Part shown: one piece after another, positions 40,352-50,810 of the stretch
Layout: every line of letters begins with the position of its first letter
How positions within the stretch are numbered: the stretch's first letter is position 1
Source: Cylindrotheca closterium
Taxonomy: Eukaryota > Bacillariophyta > Bacillariophyceae > Bacillariales > Bacillariaceae
Reading direction: 5' to 3'
DNA length: 64,000 bases
Assembly (NCBI GenBank): GCA_933822405.4
Contig: CAKOGP040002180.1
Location: 131,695 to 195,694, forward strand
Made by a program: the position numbers and the translations under genes
The notes under the pieces: generated by a model
Seen by the model: only the letters and a program-made list of their open reading frames with translations
The model's database searches: none
What the model was told of the DNA's origin: nothing

Positions 40352-41744
40352 ATGACAAAACCCAAGAAATATGTCAAGGTCAACGGAATCATGAAGTTGA
40401 ATCCAGAGTGGAAGAAATGGAAGGAACAACAAGGCGATGGCGGCCCAGCGACCACTGTCCAGCGTCCATCCGTAGCACTCCCGATTGTATCGAGCATGGA
40501 AGATCACGAGAAACTCAATGAAGCTTCATTGGCTTCAGGAGGACAAGAAATTCCTTTTTCAGAGTCCACTTCGGCCACCATTGAGATGATGCAAGAGCCT
40601 GAGATTTGTGTTGATGCTGGAATGGTAAGAATATTGAAATCTATTTTGTTGTGCGGGAATGAATGAATCAATCATTGATAGTATTGATATTGCAAGTGTG
40701 CATCGTTTCTCACTACAAACTGACTTGATACCTTTATCTTTTTAGGACCCCGATACCGTGGTGGACGAATTGGGCGCCTTGTTGAACAAGTATGAAGTCC
40801 CAATTGGATTGATGAACAAGTTGATGATGCTCAGTGAATTTGAAGTTTTGGAATTCATGATTGACGACTCTGGAAGTATGACATTGAACACTGATTCTGT
40901 GGACCGCCAAGGCCGCCCTCAGACTCGATGGACTGAGGCCCAAGGTCGTCTAAAGGAAATGATTGAAGTGCTGGCACATGTTCCCTTCAATCAAATTGTC
41001 ATCGTCTTTTTGAACCGCACGGATGTGATTTCCTTGCAGCGAAACAAACGCGACCCCAAGACCATCATTGCTGACGCCAATCAAAAAATCGATAGCGTCT
41101 TTAGCAAGGGCCCCAGTGGAACTACCCCAGCTCTAGAGAAGATCCAAAAGTCGCTCACCGGTAACCCAAGCATGTCCATTGCAAGATGGTTTTTTGGTGA
41201 CGGTGTACCAAACGGCGGCATTATGGCCCAGAAGGAGATCACCCGACTTCTTGTCCAACGTCCAAACCCTGCTCAAAATCCAATGACTTTTATCAGTTGT
41301 ACCAATGAGGATGACCAGGTAGAATGGATGAAGGATGCCGAGGAAGCTGCACCATACTGTTCCGAATCGGATGATTTCAGGGATGAGGCCGCCGAAGTTA
41401 TGCGAGATCAAGGAGCTGCCTTGCCTTATTCCAAGGGGTTCCACTTGGTTGGAACTTTGGTTGGGGCCATGAATCCTGATGATTTGGATGCCATGGACGA
41501 AAGTATCCCATTCACTAAGTCAACTTTGGACAACTTGTTGGGAATTCAACACAACGAAGAATCCTACCGCCACTACTTCAACTTGTTCGCGGAAGCCCAA
41601 AGCAACCGTAAAGTAGAAGGCCCCATGGACAACTTGAAGAGGAGTATGCGGTGGAACTACAATGACTTTTTGCAGGCGCCCTTGGCCAGCCAAATTGCTG
41701 CCGTACAAGACTTCAAGGGCAAGTTGAAGACAATGGGAGGATAA
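40352..41744 (+). CDS. vWA-like domain protein, cassette copy B
   Basis: Exons 40352..40624 and 40746..41744, joined phase 0 (GTAAGA/TTTTTAG), give 423 aa. Intron position and exon lengths are the same as in copy A. The MIDAS-like stretch reads LEFMIDDSGSMTL. The two proteins differ widely in the first exon and around the start of the vWA region but are almost identical from GTTPALEKIQKS onward, with near-identical codons too, suggesting recent conversion or purifying constraint. Function is unknown beyond vWA-type binding. It stands at the head of the right cassette, followed by a broken LRR gene. Its promoter region differs from that of copy A, so regulation may have diverged. Confidence 0.8.
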
Positions 41745-41937
41745 ATCATGTTTCGCTCCCTTACAAGCTCCCTTACAAGGCTCGTTCCTTTATATGATAA
41801 TCAATAGTTGTTACTGCATCCGTACAACTTCTGCATTCATTCATGTTATTTGTACTGTGCTTGGTACCGGTACTGTACTGTAGTTTTGGGTTTTAGAGGG
41901 TTAGAGCTACTATAGGCCCATATGTCTTTTTCAATAA

Positions 41938-43251
41938 ATGACGCTGTCTGAAAGTTCCTACTACAGTTCAAACCATTGGAAGTGCAGCGTTCAAACACTG
42001 TCGACAGTTGGAGTCCATAATCCTACCACCAAGGTTGGAGGTGTGATCGAGTCCGAACTTTTCTTCATGTGCGAAGATTTGGAAGCCATTGAGATTCCAA
42101 AAACAGTAAAGATAATTGAGAGGGATGCTTTCTCGTATTGTTCAGCTTTGAAGGAAATATATTTATCATACTGCACCCAATGCTTGACGATTGGACACGG
42201 TGCCTTTGAATCATATTCAGAGCTGTCACAGATAATCCTTCCACCCAATCTCGAAGGAATGATCAAGGAAGGAACACTATCTGAGTGCTGGGCATTGACC
42301 CATATCCGCGTGTCACCAAATATCACTTCCATTGGATGCAGAGATGAATCCAATCCATTTGATCATTGCGATTCCATGTTATCATTGGAACTTCCAGAAG
42401 GATTGGAATCGATCGACCTGGCTACTTTTGGTGACGATTTCGAAGACTGGGGAGTGATCGCCAGATGGCAGTCATTGGTGAATCTTTATCTACCTTCATC
42501 GTCGACGGTGTCCGAAAGACTCTTGAATGAACCCATTCCGGAAGACTGGCAGCTTGCGAAAGCAGCACAAAGCTGAGGAGAGCTTGTCGTGAAGCTGCAG
42601 CAACGTTTCGATGAGGTTCCTCTTCACCGAATCTGCTACTTCCACAGCTACCATCCTGTAGAAGATACAATTCAACGAATCAGTGATATTGTGAGCGAAG
42701 ATCCACGCGCTAACCCAGACAGATTTTTTTGGAATGTATCCATTGCATATCTTGGCCTTAACCCAAGAACCAAGACTGGAATTTTTTCGAAATCTGCTCT
42801 CTGGATTTGATGTAGCTCGAACCATAAGGATCTGTTTGGATCGACCGTGTTGGAGTATCTTTCCAAGAATCCGTCAGGCTACGGAAGACACGCGACTCGA
42901 TGGTTGGCAGGTCTTGTTGCTGGACAAAGACTACCATTTCTGGGGCTTGATCGCTGGAAGCAAGAACTAGTGGTGGAGGTGGAAAGTGTCGTAGACGCTT
43001 CGGACCAAGGATTCTCGACGAACGAAGTCCAGTCTTTTTTGGACAAGCTCGGTCAGTTGGAGTTCCTGGAGATGCTATCGTTGATGGAACTGAAGCTTTG
43101 GAAAATAAAATTGAACGAGAATCCAATGGAAGATCAACGTGAAAAGGCAGAGCAAGAAGATTCTCGCCTGAGTTGTCGAGTTGGTTGTGGAGTTTCCATT
43201 ATTGTTGAGCATGTGATCCCATTTCTCGGCAAGCAAGTGGGTACGACCTAG
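41938..43251 (+). pseudogene. Broken BspA-type LRR gene, right cassette
   Basis: Sequence homologous to the intact LRR_5 gene at 46508-48196, disrupted at several sites. Similarity begins abruptly near 41940 in frame LKVPTTVQTIG, so the 5' repeats are missing. A 2-base gain near 42041-42046 shifts the frame at LEV/IESELF. TGA at 42574 replaces the Trp of the conserved AQxWGDLV segment. A base is lost near 42710 before FFGMYPLHIL, and another shift lies near 42815 before KDLFGSTVLEYL. The 3' frame ends with the family tail SCRVGCGVSIIVEHVIPFL at about 43200. Unlike the left copy it retains the ankyrin-like segment. It is not expected to encode a full protein. Confidence 0.85.
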
Positions 43252-43498
43252 TCCTTTGGCAATATTTGGGATGTTCTTGAGCTAGTAGAAATCGTGTTCT
43301 GCTTCAGTCCGTTTTGATCGAGAAGATCGTTGAGTCCATTGTGGAATTCCCAACCTCGTATTGACGTTTTACCCTTTCTTGGGAATGAAGTACAATGTTG
43401 AATGTCTGGTTGGACGAGTTAATCTATTATGACAAAGGCACAGTGCTGCAGTATTTATACTGTATACATTTTACATGGAATGAATTGTGATCCTTCAT

Positions 43499-44839
43499 TC
43501 AGTAGTCGCCATCGCTATCATCATCCATAGAGTCATCGCTGTCATCAGAGCTGTTGTCGCTTTCTTCGTCTTGGCCACCATCCCACTGAGAATTCTCGCC
43601 ATCGTCATCTTCATCAAAATCTTCCTCATCTGATTCTACATCGGGGCCTTCAAACTCTTTCTGGACGGCCTCCATCTGAGCTGGTAGCCCTTGTAGCTCT
43701 AATTCAACTCGCTTGCGACGATCCGTGCTCCAAGCAGCAAGGACATTGGAAACACCATGGAGAAGAGTGCTGTTGTTGACTGAAATGGCCTTGGGGAAGT
43801 GAGTCGATACATCAGTCAACATGGACATGAATTCCTTCAATTCCCTCTCTCTATCAATCAAAGGCAAAATGCGCTTGACGAATTGAGAAGTATTAGGAGC
43901 TTTATGAAATCTCCCGGGTATGTCGTACGATTCTGGATATGCCTTCAACAAAAGAATTGTTGCATCTTGAACAACCCGACGATTGCATTTCTCCACAAGG
44001 GCATGGATGGGCAGAGCCCTTCCTCCTCTCTGCCTTACGAGTTTTGGGCATTCTTTAATCAAGTATTTTATTATTTCAATCGAGTCATTGCCGTAGTGTG
44101 CAAATTCATTCATACCGAAACAAACTCTCTCTAGAACTGAGATATTCCCCATGCGACTTCTACGTTTCATGGCCTTTGGATCTTGTTCCGCCATCCACTT
44201 GAAGAGTTCGGCATCACATTCATTATAACCCCCGACGACAGCTCCCAAGGGTTTATCCCCATACATGTTCTTCTGAGAAAGAGCATTGGGGTAGGCTTGC
44301 AGGAAGCGACGCACGGAGGATGCCGGGCAGCCCGACCCAGAATATTGTTCAAGAAGATCAAACGTTGGGGGGTATCTGCGGCAATGACGATGATCAAGCA
44401 CCCAAGGATAGGTCTCTGCAATCCAACCCATCAGTTCACAATGGATGCTGTTTTTTGCAATGACGTGAATGGGGGCAGCACCTCCATGATCCATGTCGCT
44501 ACGTCTCCACACAAGAGCAGCAGGATTCTTCTCAATGAGAAACTTGATAGCAGGATGGGACCACTCTCTGTGCAACTTCTCGCATGCCAGAAGCAACAGC
44601 GACCAATCCAAGAGATTCGTGTCGATAACCCTTGCAAGTATTGGATTCTCAGTCACGGCTCGAATGATTCTTTGATTCAAATCTTCGCACGCCCCTTTGA
44701 CCTCTGCTTCCGTGTTGGCATACCATGGAATCTCGTAGGCTGCTTCAATTAGCCCTTGAAAAATGGCGCCAGTTGCATCATCCAATTCGGTATGCGGAAC
44801 TGGAGTTACGCTTTCAAGGGCGTTGGTTGTGGTGCTCAT
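43499..44839 (-). CDS. Ankyrin-like helical-repeat protein with acidic tail
   Basis: Single exon, 446 aa. The body is made of ankyrin-like helical pairs: DWSLLLLACEKLHREWSHPAIKFLIEKNPAAL, GAAPIHVIAKNSIHCELMGWIAETYPWVLD, SSVRRFLQAYPNALSQKN, and IEIIKYLIKECPKLVRQRGGRALPIHALVE. This pattern of [FIL]-L-x-x-[YN]-P-x-A-[LV] repeats is common in diatom genomes. The C-terminal roughly 50 residues are almost entirely Asp/Glu/Ser (SDEEDFDEDDDGENSQ...). Repeats suggest protein binding and the acidic tail may bind basic proteins or Ca2+; both are inference. Upstream of the start are two CCCGCGGG-type palindromes. Confidence 0.7.
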   Translation of the reverse strand: MSTTTNALESVTPVPHTELDDATGAIFQGLIEAAYEIPWYANTEAEVKGACEDLNQRIIRAVTENPILARVIDTNLLDWSLLLLACEKLHREWSHPAIKFLIEKNPAALVWRRSDMDHGGAAPIHVIAKNSIHCELMGWIAETYPWVLDHRHCRRYPPTFDLLEQYSGSGCPASSVRRFLQAYPNALSQKNMYGDKPLGAVVGGYNECDAELFKWMAEQDPKAMKRRSRMGNISVLERVCFGMNEFAHYGNDSIEIIKYLIKECPKLVRQRGGRALPIHALVEKCNRRVVQDATILLLKAYPESYDIPGRFHKAPNTSQFVKRILPLIDRERELKEFMSMLTDVSTHFPKAISVNNSTLLHGVSNVLAAWSTDRRKRVELELQGLPAQMEAVQKEFEGPDVESDEEDFDEDDDGENSQWDGGQDEESDNSSDDSDDSMDDDSDGDY

Positions 44840-45346
44840 GTCTGATGATTATATACAGTATGTTGAATGTTATTAATACTTCGTTTTTGCGGATGTCGCA
44901 GAAAAATATCAAACCAGTAGCATTTTAATTTGGGCCAACAAATTTCAAAAAATTGACATCCCGCGGGGAAAATTTGACATTTGACATCATTATCCCGCGG
45001 GAATTGAAGAGAAGACTGACCGGACTAACTTTGGTTACAAAATTGTAAGGGGTACCAGGTACCGGTATAGTACATTGAAAGAACAGTCTGGTTTACTATG
45101 CTAATAAGTATTGCTGTTTGCATTCCAAGCGCGTGACCAGTATGGATCTTCAGCGCTCCAAGGATGATTCATTCGACATCATTCTTCAATTCCATGCGAA
45201 ATTTTTTTAGGTTGCGATGGATGTACTTTATATATCGAACTTTGCCCTATTCGCTGGTTGGTGGTCTTCCCAGCGAAGAATAATTGATGCTAAAGGAAAC
45301 TTGATGACATCGAGCATGATTGCATTTGGGGTAAGCTAGGACATGA
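44840..45346. other. Intergenic with CCCGCGGG palindromes
   Basis: 507 bp. TCCCGCGGGG at about 44959 and the perfect palindrome TCCCGCGGGA at 44993-45002 flank a TTTGACATTTGACATCA stretch, 120-165 bp upstream of the gene ending at 43499. TACCGGTA lies at 45060. No ORF. Confidence 0.45.
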
Positions 45347-46216
45347 TCACCGGGCACTAAGAATAGTTCGAACACCAAGACCAGCCGACAGACGCTCCTT
45401 CACATCCTCCCGAGGAGAATTGGGACCCGAAAAACTCGCAACAACCACGACACGAGTGCCGCTGGAAATCGTCACGCCCTTGTGACTTACCCGGCCTCCC
45501 CACAACAAAGCAGTCCCTGGTTTTGGTTTAAGCACAATAGAGGGGCTGTCCATCCCCTCCATCGGATGGGATTGACTCCAAAAGGCGGTTCCTCCTCCTT
45601 CAAAGTCTGCTGTGGGATCCGAAAGAGGAATCAAGATGGACAGAGCGTGATGGTCCTTGTGCATGGCGAAATGACCATGCGGGGCCTCATAGACGTTTAT
45701 GGCGGGTTCACGAATGGAATAATCGAGCTGTCGCTTTCGGAATAACTGAGCCATCGAACTAGAATTCCCATTGTCGTCATTAACTCGTTCTCCAAAGAGA
45801 GTCTTCTTCAAGCTGGGGCAAGCTTGAGTGTCCAAATAGGACAGAGCTCGTTCTAAAATTAGTTCCACAAGTTCGGAGGACTCTTTTGGTAGAGCATCCT
45901 CGGGAGCTTCTTCTCGGTCGGCGGTAGCCTGCGTCAGGAGTCGGACAAAGACTTTGCTTTTGGATCCTTGTTCCAAATGAATCATCTCATTGGTCGACGT
46001 TTCTTCGCCGTATTGCTTTTGCTTCCAGTCGTGGGCCGCTGCAATACAAGAAGTTGCCAGTAACTGACATTCTTCCGCCGAAACAAGATTGGATAGTCGG
46101 AGGAGAGTCCGGCCTCCCTTGATTCGTTCTCCCATGGTAAAGGATCGCAAGGCGTTGCGAGGCTCAAGCCGTGCGATTGGTCTTCCATTCTTTATCAACA
46201 GTTCTTCTAACTGCAT
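45347..46216 (-). CDS. 2-oxoglutarate/Fe(II) dioxygenase, prolyl-4-hydroxylase-like
   Basis: Single exon, 289 aa. The double-stranded beta-helix signature is complete: H186-x-D188 in FAMHKDHHALSILIPLSDP, then FEGGGTAFW, the distal His245 in GTALLWGGRVSHKG, and Arg255 in SGTRVVVVASF. These match the Fe(II)-binding triad and the 2-oxoglutarate-binding basic residue of the P4H family (P4Hc, PF13640). The N-terminal 40 residues are not a signal peptide, so it is probably soluble and intracellular, unlike collagen-type P4Hs in the ER. The substrate (protein prolyl, lysyl or other) is not indicated. It lies in the repeat-protein region but shows no shared motif with it. Confidence 0.85.
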   Translation of the reverse strand: MQLEELLIKNGRPIARLEPRNALRSFTMGERIKGGRTLLRLSNLVSAEECQLLATSCIAAAHDWKQKQYGEETSTNEMIHLEQGSKSKVFVRLLTQATADREEAPEDALPKESSELVELILERALSYLDTQACPSLKKTLFGERVNDDNGNSSSMAQLFRKRQLDYSIREPAINVYEAPHGHFAMHKDHHALSILIPLSDPTADFEGGGTAFWSQSHPMEGMDSPSIVLKPKPGTALLWGGRVSHKGVTISSGTRVVVVASFSGPNSPREDVKERLSAGLGVRTILSAR

Positions 46217-46507
46217 GGAATATTGTGCCCGTAGATTAGAGAGCGTCTAAATCAATGACGATGACGATGACTGTGACGCTGATGCTACTACAACTGTTGA
46301 AGGACCATTGTGAGGTGTCGCACTGATGGTTATGGTCTTTGTCATGATTTTGAATTTTCTGTGATTAAAAAAAGATTTATTGAAAACTCCTTATTCCATA
46401 TATATTCCTCTTCTGAATTCTCATGGACGGTCATCATACTCGTACATGTGTAGGCAAAAAATGATTCTTCAAAAGGACAATAAAGACGACTATTTTCGAT
46501 CTAAGAT

Positions 46508-48196
46508 TCATAAGTATTCAGCCTGTGCAATCACTTCTCGTTCCCGAAGGAAGGGCAAAATATTTCCGATGACAATGGAAATACCACATTGGACTCGACA
46601 ACTTTCTCGATCACTTCTGGGCTTGTCATCACCTGTCTCGACCATCACGTTCTCATTTAACTTGATTTGCCACAGAACCATTTCGACCAGTGACAGAATC
46701 TCCAGGAATTCCAAATGAGCAAGCTTGCCTAACAGAGATTTGACACCAGCTCTCATGCTCGATGTGTCTGCTGTCGTTAATCGTCTTTCTTCCGCTACCA
46801 GTAGTTCTTGCTTCCATCGACGGAGTCCAAGAAAAGGTAGTTTTCCCTCCAGAATTTTTCGGATCATCCATCGACTTGCATTCATACCTTCTGGCAAGGG
46901 GTTCTTGCAAACATAGTCCAGTGGAGTTGATCCAAAGAAGTCTTTTGACGAAAGCGCCACCTCTGCGAAAACAATAGGGAGCTCTTGGAGCAGTTCCACA
47001 ACCGGCTTTTGTGCCAACGACAAAATGTGGAGTGGCGTCATTCCAAAGGCATCTACTTCATTGACGGCGCTTGGGGTCAGCTTCAGTATGTTGCGTATTT
47101 TTTCAGCTGTATCTTCTACAGGATGGTAGCTGTGGAAGTAACAGACTCTGTGAAGAGGAAGCCCATCGAATCGGCGCTGCAGCATTGGGACAAGATCTCC
47201 CCAGGTTTGTGCAACTTTCGCAAGCTGCCAGTCTTCCGGAATGGGTTCATTGGATAATATCCTCACATCGAGCAAAGTCTGTGATGGAGGCAGATATACA
47301 TTCACCAAGGATGCCCATTCGAAGGCGTATTTCCAGACTTCGGATGCATCATCCCAAGCAAGCAGCTCAATCGTTTCCAATCCTTCTGGAAGTTCCAATG
47401 ATAGCAAGGACTTGCACCTACGAAATGGATTGGATTCTCCTCTCCGTCCAATGGAAGTGATATTCTGTGACACGCGGATATGGGTCAATGCCGAGCACTT
47501 TGCGAATGTTCCTCCCTCGATTGATCCTTCGAGATTGGGCGGAAGATTTATCCATTCCGGCTTTGAACATGAGTAGAAGGCACGGTGTCCAATCGTCAAA
47601 CATTCGATGCAGTGTTCTAAATCCAATTCCTTCAAAGACGAACAATCCTCGAAGGCTTGATCCCCAATTGCTTTTATTGTTCTTGGGATCTCAATGTCTT
47701 CCAATCTGAAGCACAAGCTGAAAAGATCGGACTCGATCACCTCCAAGCTTGGTGGCAGAACTATAGATACCAAATGTTTGCAATAATGGAAAGCCCGATA
47801 CTCAATTATTTCAACTGTCGCAGGGACTTTCAGATGGCGTAAGCCTGATTCTTCAAACACGGATTCTTCAATGACTTTGAGACCCACAGGGAGATCAATT
47901 GAAGTTAAGTTGTAACAGCACTCAAAAGCAGACTCTAAAATCTCTCGCAGTGTAGAGGGTAATTTGACTTTGGACAACGAGACGCAAGCTAGAAAGGCAC
48001 TTTTTCCGATGGTATGAGTACATTCCTCAAAGGTCACTTCTTCCAGTGACTCGCAATCCCGGAAGATGTCGTCTGGAAGGACGCGAACGGATCCATCAAC
48101 GAGGACAAACCTAACATTTCTAGGAACTTGATCTTTTGTAGTTGCAGCAGTGAAAACAAATACACTGTTTGGGTCAAAATCCAAACAGGCTGTCAT
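46508..48196 (-). CDS. BspA-type LRR (LRR_5) protein with ankyrin-like C-terminal region, intact copy
   Basis: Single exon, 562 aa, the reference copy for the two damaged paralogs. The N-terminus (MTACLDFDPNSVFVFTA...VPRNVRFVLVDGSVRVLPDDIF) is followed by about nine LRR_5/BspA repeats (e.g. CESLEEVTFEECTHTIGKSAFLAC, LPSTLREILESAFECCYNLTSIDLP), then NVYLPPSQTL. A conserved block PLHRVCYFHSYHPVEDTAEKI and an ankyrin-like GMTPLHILSLAQKPVVELLQEL / GSTPLDYVCKNPLPEG pair follow. The tail is SCRVQCGISIVIGNILPFL. BspA-like LRR proteins are greatly expanded in diatoms; the role is probably protein recognition but is not known. No signal peptide or transmembrane segment is evident. Confidence 0.85.
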   Translation of the reverse strand: MTACLDFDPNSVFVFTAATTKDQVPRNVRFVLVDGSVRVLPDDIFRDCESLEEVTFEECTHTIGKSAFLACVSLSKVKLPSTLREILESAFECCYNLTSIDLPVGLKVIEESVFEESGLRHLKVPATVEIIEYRAFHYCKHLVSIVLPPSLEVIESDLFSLCFRLEDIEIPRTIKAIGDQAFEDCSSLKELDLEHCIECLTIGHRAFYSCSKPEWINLPPNLEGSIEGGTFAKCSALTHIRVSQNITSIGRRGESNPFRRCKSLLSLELPEGLETIELLAWDDASEVWKYAFEWASLVNVYLPPSQTLLDVRILSNEPIPEDWQLAKVAQTWGDLVPMLQRRFDGLPLHRVCYFHSYHPVEDTAEKIRNILKLTPSAVNEVDAFGMTPLHILSLAQKPVVELLQELPIVFAEVALSSKDFFGSTPLDYVCKNPLPEGMNASRWMIRKILEGKLPFLGLRRWKQELLVAEERRLTTADTSSMRAGVKSLLGKLAHLEFLEILSLVEMVLWQIKLNENVMVETGDDKPRSDRESCRVQCGISIVIGNILPFLREREVIAQAEYL

Positions 48197-48664
48197 GGTT
48201 GCAAATCAGTTGGAAGCCTGGTTTGATTCTGTCTCTCTCTATCTCTCTCGCAAGTCTGTTGATCAAGATAAAAATAGGTCAGCCGCGTTTTGTGAGTTCG
48301 TACTACAGTATACTTTCGCACGACTGAGTAGCTTCCAAAGTTTGGGTGAAAAGGGGGGATTGAAGAATTTGTGACCGCTACTGTAAAAGAGGTATTGTAT
48401 AGGTATCGGTATCGTATCGTACCAGAAAACTCACAAAAGCATGCCATGCTCAATTACAGCATGCCTACCTGGTAAGCGTCAACAAGATCTCTGCCTAGCT
48501 GTAGCTGCAAGCGTACTATCGGTAGCCACCTTTGCCCCTATTGCGTCTTTAAAAAAATGGATCGTATACCCCCTAGTGGTTCGGTCCCCTGTTACCGTAC
48601 CCCACACGTGTGGTGTGACTATACCAAAAGTGTGTACATATTGAGCATACTAATGAGCTAAAGT
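48197..48664. other. Intergenic
   Basis: 468 bp with GGTATCGGTATCGTATCGTACC near 48403-48423 and an AT/CT-rich start. No gene supported. Confidence 0.35.
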
Positions 48665-50183
48665 TTAGTATCGTTGTTTTGATTCCTTGATGCATTTTTT
48701 CCTCCATGCCACCATATCGATGGGATGCGTCAACTCCGATGCCTCATCATCTTGCTTCCAAATCTTGATGGACTTGTCCGCTTCTCCTGTAATCAACCGA
48801 CTGCCAGTTCCATCAAATTGTGCCGTCAGGATGGCATTTTCCGCATCCAAAGATCCCGGCTGAACAATACTTTCCGAAGATTGAAAGTTATGCCCCGTCT
48901 TGTAATCCCAAAAGTGCATGCTTCCATCGTCTCCCCCACTGACCAAGACCCCATCATCATTGACCGCCAAGGCATTGACGACCGCCTTGTGACCGGTATA
49001 CGATTTCATAAATCGACCATCCTTTGCTTGCCAGTACTTCAAACAGTCTGCAGCTCCGGAAACAAAGGTATTTTCAAAAGACGGTTGTGCCAGTGCTCGA
49101 ATGCTCTTTTGATGATGCGTCAAGGTAGTCATGACCTTACCCGCCGCCAAATCCCACAGTTTGACGGTAGTATCGTGACTTCCCGTAATGATTTGTGGAT
49201 CGGTGGACTTGGTCAAAATGGACGCCACCGTGTGCTCGTGTCCTGACAGACAATGAATCTGCGTCTTGGTCCGCATGTCCCACACCCGCGCCACGGCATC
49301 CCGACCTCCCGTTACCAAGACATCCAACGTGGGATGGAGCGCCAAACAAAAGACTCCACTCAAATGCCCATGATAATGCCGAATGACTTGATTGGTTTCT
49401 AAATCCCAACATTTGACCATTTTGTCTTCTCCCGCCGTAAAGAGGTAGGGGTGTCGTGGTGAAAAGGCTAGGCCACGAACGGGAGAAATGTGGCCCGTCA
49501 GGGTCAATTTCAAGGCATCGGGAGCACCGACGGATGCCTTGGCCAAATCCCATAATTTGATGGTGCGATCCGCGGAACCAGTGGCAAACATGTCATTGGT
49601 AGGGTCAAAGGCAATGCTTCGAACCCAACCCAAGTGACTCGACAGAACGGTGGATATTTTCCAAGGTGCGTGCCAATCGGGAGTGGGCATTTTGAGTTTT
49701 TGTTTGGACTTTGTAGATTCCTATAAGAGAGTAAAATGAAAGAATGTGAGACAAGGTTCGCGAGAATATATAGGTTCGCGAGAATATTGGAACATTACTG
49801 CTGCGCATATTTGGCCAAAACCAAAACAGTAGTAAACTTACCACTAGAATGCCTCCAATCTTTTTCTTGGCACTCGTTGGTCCTCCAGTGGTCACCAATG
49901 CACCACTGGTTTGATTTACGGTTTGTGGATCTGCAGCCGAAATGGGCTTCATTGTGGTAGTAGTGCCCTCGGAAGCAGCAATGGTCAAGGCATTGCTATT
50001 GGTAGTAGTGTTGCTGCTGCTGGATTGTTGCTGCAACGGTGGTGGTGCTCGTCGTTTTCGTCGGTTCACACTGGCTTGATGAATGGTGGGATCGCTTCTT
50101 GGAATAAAGGCAGATTCTGCAGTTGTTTTGTAGAGTATTCTAGTCCGCTTGACAGAGCTTTCTGCTGAAAGGGAGGTTGACAT
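48665..50183 (-). CDS. PLRG1: PLRG1/Prp46 WD40 splicing factor
   Basis: Exons 50183..49842 and 49720..48665, joined phase 0 (GTAAGT/TTATAG) in the stretch [13 protein letters not shown], give 465 aa. The N-terminal 130 residues are Ser/Thr/Asn-rich. The second exon encodes seven WD repeats: [97 protein letters not shown]...TTVKLWD and so on to [12 protein letters not shown]. The order and the [15 protein letters not shown] stretch are typical of PLRG1/Prp46, a core component of the Prp19 (NTC) complex needed for spliceosome activation in the nucleus. Length and N-terminus match the family (about 450-510). Confidence 0.9.
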
Positions 50184-50810
50184 GATGCTAGTGTGTTGTA
50201 AGGTAGCTTTGGATACGTAGCGCCGTTATTGATTGATTGATTGTTGTTGATGTTGGTGGATGCTGTTGTTTTGGTCGGAGCATTCGATCGATCGGTGTTG
50301 CCAAAAAGGAGCTGACAACGGCAAGACTGAAATTCATTCGTCTGCCCACCAGCCCGGGGTTGCGAAATTTTCGCGGTTCGTACCACTTCGCATGTGAGGT
50401 TTTGGATCTCTCTGGCAAAACCACATCTGAAAAAGCAAGGTCTATTTTACATACTTGTACTGTACCGTATATTTGTTTACCTGTTTCATTGCGTATCTAC
50501 TGGAATACACCATAGCAACCTGTTTATAGACGAGTTACTGTTGCATCATATATATAGTTGGCATTCAAAAGTTTCCACAAAACCTTTTGGAGGTAAAAAG
50601 AAGGAGAAGGAAACCTTTGGAAGGCAGATCCACGCACCGAACTGTGACTGTGACAGTGTGACCCCATCGTCGTTACCCATTGAAACCGATCTATAGCCAG
50701 TAGTTGAGAAGACATCGCCAGCTTGAGATTGTGTACCAAAACTTGAGGATCAGCGAGACGATTTCAAAGCAAGTTTTATAATAATACTGAAACAAAAATT
50801 TCAGCAAAAC
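50184..50810. other. Divergent promoter region
   Basis: 627 bp between PLRG1 (start 50183) and the 1233-aa gene (start 50811). It holds a TTGA tandem run near 50228-50242 (ATTGATTGATTGATTG). No other gene seen. Confidence 0.4.

Noticed and set aside
41991..42353. Antisense ORF within the broken LRR gene
   Set aside because: Shadow frame; the plus frames match the intact LRR paralog.
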